From: CAVSUR01 sp052143655
GTDB lineage: Bacteria; Actinomycetota; Actinomycetes; Streptosporangiales; Streptosporangiaceae
Length of the DNA: 20,284 bases
Assembly: GCA_052143655.1 (NCBI GenBank)
Contig: JBKQSL010000076.1
Coordinates: 1 to 20,284, forward strand
Direction: 5' to 3'
This document shows, one piece after another, positions 14,473-20,284 of this stretch. Within the stretch, counting starts at the first letter, position 1. The number at the start of each line of letters is the position of its first letter. The notes below the pieces were generated by a model. That model worked only from the letters and a program-made list of their open reading frames with translations, ran no database searches and was not told the origin of the DNA. Both the position numbers and the translations under genes were made by a program.

Positions 14473-15614
14473 AGCCGGGCAGCTCCCGCACCCGCGGCGG
14501 CGCGGCCCCGGATCGCCCCCGTTCCCAGGCCGCGCTGGTCAGCCCCGAATACGTGCAGGTGTCGATGGCGACGGCAATGACGTTGCGGATGCGGGGCGGG
14601 AAGTTCGACCGCGACTTCGCCTTCGGCGGGGTCAACATGCTGCTCAGCTACGGCGGCGGGTGCCTGTCCGACTGCGGCTACTGCGGGCTGGCCAGGACCA
14701 GGCCGGTCACTCCGGCGGGCCGATCGTTCATCCGGGTCGAGTGGCCGACCGTCCGCACCGACGAGGTGATCGAGCGGATGGCCCGGTACTCCGACCGGAT
14801 GACACGGGCGTGCATCTCAATGATCACCCACGGCCACGCCTACGCCGACACGGCTGACATCACGGCACGCATCAGCACCAGGACCGGAATACCGGTCTCG
14901 GTGCTCGCCGCCCCGCCGACCCTGAACCGGGACAGGCTCATCGCCCTGAAGGACGCGGGCGCCGACATGATCGGCGTCGGGCTCGACGCGGTGACCGAGG
15001 ACCTGTTCCGCGCGCACCGGACCGACGTGCCCGCCGGCGGCCTGCGGTGGGACAAGTACTGGGAGGTCATCGCCGATGCGCGGGACATATTCGGGCCGTG
15101 GAAGGTCAACGTGCACACCCTGGTCGGACTCGGCGAGAGCGACGCAGACCTGATCGCCATTTTCCAGCGCCTCCGCGACCAGCAGGTCTTCTCCTACCTC
15201 TTTTCCTTCCGACCCGAGCCGGGCTCCCGCCTGGCCGGTCTGGCCGCGCCCGGGCTGCGCCGCTGGCGGCGGATCCAGCTGGCGCGCCATCTCGTGGAGA
15301 ACGGCGGATGCGATGTGGGTCAGTTCAGCTTCGATGACTCCGGCAGCCTGGCCGGGATCGGCGTCACCGCTGCGGAACTTGAGGCCGTGGTCGCCGACGG
15401 CGCCGCGTTCATGACGAACGGCTGCCCGGGCCAGGCTGGCGAGCCCGGCTGCACCAGGCCGTACGGCTCATACCGGCCGGGTGAGCCGTACCGGGACTAT
15501 CCGTTCCGGCCATCTGGCCCGGACGCCGAGGACATCGCCGCGCAGCTGGCCCTGGCCGAGCTGGGCTGGGCTGGCCTGGCTGGCGCGGATCAGATGTCAC
15601 CCATATCGACCTGA
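14469..15614 (+). CDS. Radical SAM lipoyl synthase subunit (LipS1/LipS2 type, second of two)
   Basis: This 381-aa biotin-synthase-like radical SAM protein starts at ATG 14469, overlapping the ligase stop (ATGA). An upstream in-frame start at 14355 would lie within the ligase gene. The SAM cluster motif is Cys65/69/72 in GGGCLSDCGYCG. A strongly conserved-looking C-terminal block includes Cys319 and Cys328 (TNGCPG, GEPGCTRPYGSYRPGEP), which together with Cys281 could ligate an auxiliary sulfur-donating cluster. HTLVGLGES (216-224) and FRPEPGSRL (248-255 region) are typical of this family. It works with the enzyme encoded at 12293 to insert the two sulfur atoms of the lipoyl group. A biotin synthase proper is unlikely because no other bio genes are present. 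Confidence 0.83.
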   Translation: MKPGSSRTRGGAAPDRPRSQAALVSPEYVQVSMATAMTLRMRGGKFDRDFAFGGVNMLLSYGGGCLSDCGYCGLARTRPVTPAGRSFIRVEWPTVRTDEVIERMARYSDRMTRACISMITHGHAYADTADITARISTRTGIPVSVLAAPPTLNRDRLIALKDAGADMIGVGLDAVTEDLFRAHRTDVPAGGLRWDKYWEVIADARDIFGPWKVNVHTLVGLGESDADLIAIFQRLRDQQVFSYLFSFRPEPGSRLAGLAAPGLRRWRRIQLARHLVENGGCDVGQFSFDDSGSLAGIGVTAAELEAVVADGAAFMTNGCPGQAGEPGCTRPYGSYRPGEPYRDYPFRPSGPDAEDIAAQLALAELGWAGLAGADQMSPIST

Positions 15615-15670
15615 CCAGCCAGGCTGACCGAGCGGGCGGCCAGCCAACGAAACGACAGGAGTTGAGTGCG

Positions 15671-16489
15671 GTGCACATCGTCGTGCCGCTGCGGACAGTG
15701 CCGGATCTGGCCGAGGACCTGGAGCTGACGCCGGATCAGACCGACATCGACAGAGAGTTCCTGTCCTTTTCGCTGAGCGAATGGGATGGCCAGGCGCTGG
15801 AGGAGGCGCTGCTCCTCAAGGAAGCAGGCGACGCCCGGGTGACAGTGGTCGGCCTGACCATCGATCACGACATCGACCAGGCGCTTTACTCCGCGCTCGC
15901 CAAGGGAGCCGACGAAGCGGTCAGGCTCACGGCCGCGGGATCCGGCGACGGTGGCGAGCTGGCCGACGCAGGAGCGGAGGCGGGCGGGCACGTTCGCGGC
16001 ACCATGCGCCGCGCCGCGCTGATCGCCGGTTACCTGACCGATCATCCGGCCGACCTGGTACTCACGGGCGTGCAGTCCGTCGATGACCTCGATGCTCAGC
16101 TGCACTCGGCGCTCGGCGGCTTCCTGTCCTGGCCGCACGTCAGCGCCGCGGTCTCGGTGACCGCCGGAGCCGGCGAAGTGGCCATCCGGCAGGAACTGGC
16201 CGGAGGCCGGGCGCAGGACCTGGCGGTGCGGCTGCCGGGCATCGCCGGCATTCAGGCGGCCAGGCAGGCCCCGCGGTACGTGCCGGTCAGCCGGCTTCGG
16301 CAGGCGATGCAGGCGGGCGGCATCACCGAGCTTCAGGTGCGGGCCGCCGGGTCCGTTCCGGGTCTGACGGTGCGCGCCATGCAGGTCGCCCAGGCGGGCG
16401 GCCAGGCACAGATGCTGCCGGCCGAGCCCGGCGGCGCGGCAGCGGCGATCGCCGAGCTACTGCGCGCCCGCGGCCTGGTTAAGGGGTGA
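15671..16489 (+). CDS. etfB: EtfB, electron transfer flavoprotein beta subunit
   Basis: This 272-aa EtfB starts after a 56-base spacer. I prefer GTG 15671, with AGGAG (15657-15661) 9 bases upstream, giving the usual N-terminus VHIVVPLRTVPD. A TTG at 15662 abuts the Shine-Dalgarno sequence too closely. Family features are LSEWDGQALEEALLLKEAG, VTVVGLTIDHDIDQAL, SALAKGADEAVRLT and LTGVQSVDDLDAQLHSALG. It pairs with EtfA (next gene, GTGA overlap) to bind FAD/AMP and shuttle electrons in the cytoplasm. No acyl-CoA dehydrogenase is present, so its partner is probably the sHdr complex on one side and the membrane EMO (17505) on the other. A Gly/Ala-rich insertion at about residues 92-110 is unusual. 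Confidence 0.9.
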   Translation: MHIVVPLRTVPDLAEDLELTPDQTDIDREFLSFSLSEWDGQALEEALLLKEAGDARVTVVGLTIDHDIDQALYSALAKGADEAVRLTAAGSGDGGELADAGAEAGGHVRGTMRRAALIAGYLTDHPADLVLTGVQSVDDLDAQLHSALGGFLSWPHVSAAVSVTAGAGEVAIRQELAGGRAQDLAVRLPGIAGIQAARQAPRYVPVSRLRQAMQAGGITELQVRAAGSVPGLTVRAMQVAQAGGQAQMLPAEPGGAAAAIAELLRARGLVKG

Positions 16490-17508
16490 CCGGGGTGACG
16501 AACGGAACTGTCCTGATACTCGCCGAGCACGCCAGCGGGCAGCTGGCGGAGTCAGTACCCGACCTGATCGCCGCGGCGCTGCCCGCCGCGAGCTCGCTGG
16601 GCGGGCACGTTGAAGTGGCCGTCCTCGGTTCCAGGCCGCTCGCGGCTCAGCTAGCCACCACGGTCCCGGCCACGGTGACCGTGCTCTCGATGGTCCACCC
16701 GGCGGTCGGCAGCTATCTGCCCCAGGCTTACGAAGAGGCGCTGCTCGCGCTGCTGGAGCAACGCTCACCGCGGCTGCTCCTGCTGTCGGCTGGCACAGCC
16801 GGACTTGACCTGACCGGCGCCCTGTCGGTCCGCTGGGACGCACCCGCCGTGACCGGAGTCACCGCGCTGGCGGTCGAAGGCGGTGCCGTCGTCACGACGG
16901 CACAGATCCTGGGCGGGAAGGTCCTCGCCGACGTGGAGCTGGGCGGCGAGCGGGGCATCATCACGGCGATCGCCGGCGCACTCGGCGCCGGGCTGGGCGT
17001 GACTACCGGCACGGCCCATGGTGGCGCGGATGCCGACCACGGGGCGGCTGACGTCGTTGACGTGGCCGCTCCCGCGGCGCTGGACGCTCTGGCGATGTCG
17101 GTCACCGGGCAGGTCGAGGCGGTGCAGGCGGACATTGACCTGGCCGCCGCGCCAGTCCTGGTGTCGGTCGGCCGCGGCATCGAATCGGCTGACAACCTGG
17201 ATCTGGTGCAGGAACTCGCGGATGCTCTCGGTGCGCCGCTGTCTGCCTCCCGGCCCGTCGTGGACGCGGGCTGGCTTCCCCGGTCACGGCAGGTCGGTAA
17301 GTCGGGACGGACTGTTAGACCGAAGGTGTACCTAGCGTTCGGCATCTCCGGGGCGCCCGAGCATCTGGAGGGCATCCGCAACGCCGAGCTGATCATCGCC
17401 TGCAACACCGACGCGCGAGCACCGATCTTCGGCGTTGCTCACTACGGGACGACCGCGGACCTGTTCGACCTGGTCCCCGAGCTGACCGAGCAGTTCCGGT
17501 CCCGATGA
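16486..17508 (+). CDS. etfA: EtfA, electron transfer flavoprotein alpha subunit
   Basis: This 340-aa EtfA overlaps etfB (GTGA). GTG 16495, with AAGGGG 8 bases upstream, is an alternative start three codons in. The N-terminal Rossmann-like domain begins VLILAEHASGQLAES. The C-terminal FAD domain (about 224-320) is classical: SVGRGIESADNLDLVQELA, ASRPVVDAGW, QVGKSGRTVRPKVYLAFGISGA, and ACNTDARAPIFGVAHYGTTADL. No N-terminal ferredoxin domain is present. Together with EtfB it should accept electrons from the sHdr complex and deliver them to the membrane oxidoreductase encoded by the next gene, with which it overlaps by ATGA. Electron bifurcation is possible but cannot be judged from the sequence. 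Confidence 0.92.
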   Translation: MTGVTNGTVLILAEHASGQLAESVPDLIAAALPAASSLGGHVEVAVLGSRPLAAQLATTVPATVTVLSMVHPAVGSYLPQAYEEALLALLEQRSPRLLLLSAGTAGLDLTGALSVRWDAPAVTGVTALAVEGGAVVTTAQILGGKVLADVELGGERGIITAIAGALGAGLGVTTGTAHGGADADHGAADVVDVAAPAALDALAMSVTGQVEAVQADIDLAAAPVLVSVGRGIESADNLDLVQELADALGAPLSASRPVVDAGWLPRSRQVGKSGRTVRPKVYLAFGISGAPEHLEGIRNAELIIACNTDARAPIFGVAHYGTTADLFDLVPELTEQFRSR

Positions 17509-19655
17509 GCGGCGGCGACAACCCCCTGGCCGGAGCGGAGCCAACTCGGCAGATCTTCCAGGGCATCACCGCGGCCGGCAAGGCCGGCTTCTATCTAGCC
17601 GCCGCTGTGGCGATAGCGATCTTCTGCTACGGCGCATGGCGCCGGATCAGCCACTACCGGCGGGGCCGCCCGGCCGATCGCCGGGCCGTCCTGCGGGCCG
17701 CGCTGCGCAGCCGGTGGGCCTCGCCGGGCGGCGCCGGTCCAGCGTCGGCGGCGGCCACCGGCCCGCGGCCGGTGCGGGATATCGGCACCGGCCGGGCTGT
17801 CGGCCGTGCGCGGCCAGCGACCTGGGCCGCGCACTTCTGCATCTTCTGGGGTTTCCTCGCTGCAGTCATGGCCACCCTGATCCTCACGGTCGACACCGAC
17901 GTCCTCGGACCAGCGTCACGTGCGATTACCGGACATGCCATCAGCTTCTTTCACGGGCCGTTCTTCCTTGGGTACACGTTCGTGATCGACACGATGGGAT
18001 TCGCGTTCCTGGTCGCGCTCTGCTTCATGGCGGCACGGCGCGGGCCGGCCCGGCGTAACCCGCTGCTGCTCGGCCTGCTGCTGGCGATCCTGGTCACTGC
18101 ATACCTGCTGACCGGGCTGCGGATTCTGAGTCAGGGTATGCCGTGGTTCACGGCCTTCAGTCCGTTCGGCCGCGCCGTCGCGGACGCCCTGGCCACCGCC
18201 GGGATGACGTCAGCCCAGGCGGCGACGGCGCATACGGTGCTGTGGTACCTGCACGCGGCGCTCGCGCTGGCGTTCATCGCCTGGCTGCCGTTCTCCAAGG
18301 CCGCGCATATGCTGGCGAGCCCGGCCAGCCTGCTGGCGGCCGATCGGACGTCGTCAGCGAATCTCCCGCCGCCGCCACAGGACAGGCCAGGGTACCGGGA
18401 GCTGAGCGACTTCACCTGGAAACAGCTGCTGGAGCTGGACGCGTGCACAGAGTGCGGCCGGTGCCATGAGCACTGCCCGGCTCAGACCGCCGGAGCGCCG
18501 CTGTCCCCCCGGCAGCTGATCATGGACCTGCGGGCGTGGGCATGGTCAGCGGGTAGCACGAACGGCCGCGGCGCGGCCGGCCCGGCTGCGGCCGGCCAGG
18601 CGTCAGCGTCAAAGCTGGCCGGGGATGTGATCAGCGCAGACACGCTGTGGGCGTGCACCACCTGCATGCGGTGCGTGCAGGCGTGCCCGGTCGGCGTCGA
18701 GCATGTGCCGACGATAGTCCAGCTGCGCCGGTCGCTGGTGGACGACGGAGTGGTGGAGGCCGGGCTCGGCGCGGCTTTCGGCGCCCTGGCCCGGCAGGGC
18801 AACTCCATGGGCAAGCCAGCGCGGGCCCGGGCCCGGTGGACCTCCGGACTCGGGTTCACGATCAAGGACGCGCGCAAGGAACCGGTGCGGTACCTGTGGT
18901 TTGTCGGAGATTATGCCTCGTTCGACGACCGGGCCGCGGAGTCGACGCGGACGCTGGCCCGGATCCTGCACGCCGCCGGAGTGGACTTCGGCCTGCTGTA
19001 CGACAGCGAGCGGAACGCCGGCAACGACGTACGGCGGGCCGGCGAGGAAGGGCTGTTCGACCTGCTGGCCGAGCAGAACATCCAGGCGCTGCGCGCCGCC
19101 TCGTTCAGCGAGATCTTCACCACCGACCCGCATTCGCTGAACACGCTGCGCAACGAGTACCCAGCACGCGGCGCGAGCTGGCCAGTCTGGCACTACACCG
19201 AGTTGCTGGACAGCCTCATCGCGGACGGCACCATCTCCGTGCACCCACTTGGCGAGCGGGTCACCTATCACGACCCGTGCTACCTGGCCCGGTACAACAA
19301 CGTCATCGCGCCGCCGCGGCGGCTGCTCGCGTCGCTTGGCTGCGAGCTGGTCGAGATGCCCCGGCATGGCGCCGAGGCATTCTGCTGCGGCGCGGGCGGG
19401 GGTCGGATCTGGATGAACGACACCTACCCGTCGGAACGGCCCAGCGAGATACGCATTCGCGAAGCCGCCGGCCTCGGCGTGGAGCGGTTCGTCGTGGCCT
19501 GCCCGAAGGATCTCGTCATGTTCACCGACGCGGCCAGGACCACCGGAAGCGTCGGCAAACTGGCCGTCACCGACATTGCGACGCTGGTCGAGCGCGCCCT
19601 CACGCCGGAACCGAAGCCCGTCGGCGCGGGCCAGCACCAGGGAGACGCGCCATGA
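17505..19655 (+). CDS. EMO-type membrane Etf:quinone oxidoreductase (HdrE/NarI + HdrD/DsrK fusion)
   Basis: This 716-aa protein has a b-type-cytochrome-like membrane domain (hydrophobic segments near 26-45, 107-128, 152-178, 187-208 and 240-265). Candidate heme b histidines include His110, His144, His150, His243 and His250. Two [4Fe-4S] motifs follow (Cys314/317/320/324 and Cys384/387/390/394). A single CCG domain comes last (Cys592 in HDPCYLAR, Cys613, Cys627-Cys628-Gly, Cys666). As in the fused HdrC2B2 protein, the first CCG domain has no cysteines (VGDYASF, 467-473). Such proteins pass electrons from EtfAB to menaquinone. The etfB-etfA-emo order with ATGA overlaps makes this role likely. 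Here it would send sulfur-derived electrons to the respiratory chain. A linker at about 350-372 is Gly/Ala-rich. Confidence 0.87.
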   Translation: MSGGDNPLAGAEPTRQIFQGITAAGKAGFYLAAAVAIAIFCYGAWRRISHYRRGRPADRRAVLRAALRSRWASPGGAGPASAAATGPRPVRDIGTGRAVGRARPATWAAHFCIFWGFLAAVMATLILTVDTDVLGPASRAITGHAISFFHGPFFLGYTFVIDTMGFAFLVALCFMAARRGPARRNPLLLGLLLAILVTAYLLTGLRILSQGMPWFTAFSPFGRAVADALATAGMTSAQAATAHTVLWYLHAALALAFIAWLPFSKAAHMLASPASLLAADRTSSANLPPPPQDRPGYRELSDFTWKQLLELDACTECGRCHEHCPAQTAGAPLSPRQLIMDLRAWAWSAGSTNGRGAAGPAAAGQASASKLAGDVISADTLWACTTCMRCVQACPVGVEHVPTIVQLRRSLVDDGVVEAGLGAAFGALARQGNSMGKPARARARWTSGLGFTIKDARKEPVRYLWFVGDYASFDDRAAESTRTLARILHAAGVDFGLLYDSERNAGNDVRRAGEEGLFDLLAEQNIQALRAASFSEIFTTDPHSLNTLRNEYPARGASWPVWHYTELLDSLIADGTISVHPLGERVTYHDPCYLARYNNVIAPPRRLLASLGCELVEMPRHGAEAFCCGAGGGRIWMNDTYPSERPSEIRIREAAGLGVERFVVACPKDLVMFTDAARTTGSVGKLAVTDIATLVERALTPEPKPVGAGQHQGDAP

Positions 19656-20089
19656 CAGTCGTCAACAACTGCAACCTGCCGGACGACCTGCTGTACCTGG
19701 TCGACAAGCACGTCTGGGTGCGCTGGGACGGAGAGCTGGCGACGGTCGGGATGACTGACGTGGCGCAGAACATGGCGAAATCCATCATCGCCGTCACGCT
19801 CAAGGCTCCAGGCAAGGCGATCCGGAAGGGCCGCAACATCGCGACTGTGGAGAGTGGCAAGTGGGTCGGCCCCGTGCCGGCCCCGGTGAGCGGTGAGATC
19901 GTCACAGTGAATGAGTCTCTGGTCAGCGATCCGCGGCAGCTCAACACCGATCCGTACGGTGCGGGCTGGGTCGCTGTCCTGCGCCCGTCCGACTGGGATG
20001 GCGAGGCGGCTGACCTCGCGGGCGGGCCGGAGGGCATCCAGCGATACCGGGAGTACCTGGACGCCAACGGACTCAGCTGCGCATCCTGA
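19652..20089 (+). CDS. lbpA: LbpA2, second GcvH-like lipoate-binding protein
   Basis: This 145-aa GcvH-fold protein starts at ATG 19652 with GGGAG 7 bases upstream, overlapping the emo stop (ATGA). The lipoylation site is Lys70 in TVESGKWVGPVPAPVSG, the form I associate with typical sHdr LbpA. HVWVRWDGELATVGMTDVAQNMA and NTDPYGAGWVAVLRPSDW fit GcvH/LbpA. Compared with LbpA1 (11847) the lysine context is ESGKW rather than EAAKF, and overall similarity is low, so this is not a recent duplication. It is the last gene of the operon and, like LbpA1, would carry a lipoyl arm for sulfur oxidation. It may be the main substrate carrier, with LbpA1 serving assembly or another step. This division of labour is speculation. 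Confidence 0.9.
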   Translation: MTVVNNCNLPDDLLYLVDKHVWVRWDGELATVGMTDVAQNMAKSIIAVTLKAPGKAIRKGRNIATVESGKWVGPVPAPVSGEIVTVNESLVSDPRQLNTDPYGAGWVAVLRPSDWDGEAADLAGGPEGIQRYREYLDANGLSCAS

Positions 20090-20284
20090 TCAGGAGAATC
20101 TGCTGCAGCCCTGGCGGATGGCCGATCAGCGAAATCAATCAGGCGAACAGGCCCATACCCGAATGGGGATCAGGACAGCCAGCATCTCGACGCCGGCACC
20201 GGCGTTCAGGCGTTCAGGAGCTCACCGGATCGTAATCTAATTAATCAGACCGATAGAGTAGAGAAATGCTTATACCGCTTCAAA
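20090..20284. other. Downstream non-coding region
   Basis: Base composition falls towards AT at the end. Two weak hairpins are present (CCCAT...ATGGG at 20152-20167, and CGCCGG-CA-CCGGCG at 20191-20204), plus a 9-base direct repeat GCGTTCAGG (20202-20210 and 20210-20218, sharing one base). No T-run follows, so no terminator is called, although the operon clearly ends here. Confidence 0.4.

Noticed and set aside
20152..20204. Terminator at the end of the operon
   Set aside because: The hairpins are short, one has a 2-base loop, and no T-run follows. Termination may still occur nearby but cannot be placed.
1..20284. CRISPR arrays, tRNA or rRNA genes, replication origin
   Set aside because: I saw no spaced direct repeats, no tRNA-like TTCGA/acceptor pattern in the gaps and no rRNA sequence.

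Overview
The window looks like a high-GC actinobacterial chromosome. The evidence is GC-rich third codon positions, many GTG starts, chained ATGA/GTGA start-stop overlaps, a DDE transposase of a type common in actinobacteria, and palindromes resembling DevR/DosR boxes. I cannot name the genus.

Layout. Positions 2-235 hold the C-terminal end of an unrecognised gene that starts before the window. A degenerate IS element follows (about 717-1907, minus-strand transposase broken by a one-base frameshift, 13-bp terminal inverted repeats). Next comes a non-coding promoter region with a DosR-like palindrome and a second perfect palindrome. From 2321 to 20089 everything is on the plus strand. Group 1 is a possible 54-aa small ORF, a DsrE-family protein and a class V aminotransferase (cysteine desulfurase-like). 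A 286-bp gap with a second DosR-like palindrome follows. Group 2 is tusA, a second dsrE-like gene, hdrC1, hdrB1, hdrA, a conserved unknown gene, an HdrC2-HdrB2 fusion, a lipoate ligase, lbpA, a radical SAM lipoyl synthase, a second lipoate ligase, a second radical SAM lipoyl synthase, etfB, etfA, a membrane HdrE/HdrD-like Etf:quinone oxidoreductase (EMO type), and a second lbpA.

Interpretation. This is a nearly self-contained sulfur-oxidising heterodisulfide reductase-like (sHdr-LbpA) system. TusA and the DsrE proteins would hand sulfane sulfur to the HdrC1B1A/Hyp/HdrC2B2 assembly. There it would be oxidised while bound to, or assisted by, lipoylated LbpA. The two ligases and two LipS-type enzymes would build that lipoyl group in situ. 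EtfBA plus EMO would carry the electrons to membrane quinone. No Sox, rhodanese, thiosulfate dehydrogenase or transport gene is in the window, so the sulfur substrate is unknown. The most interesting points are the complete Etf/EMO electron exit, the two different LbpA proteins, altered cysteine motifs in the Hdr subunits, and possible hypoxia/redox (DosR-type) control.
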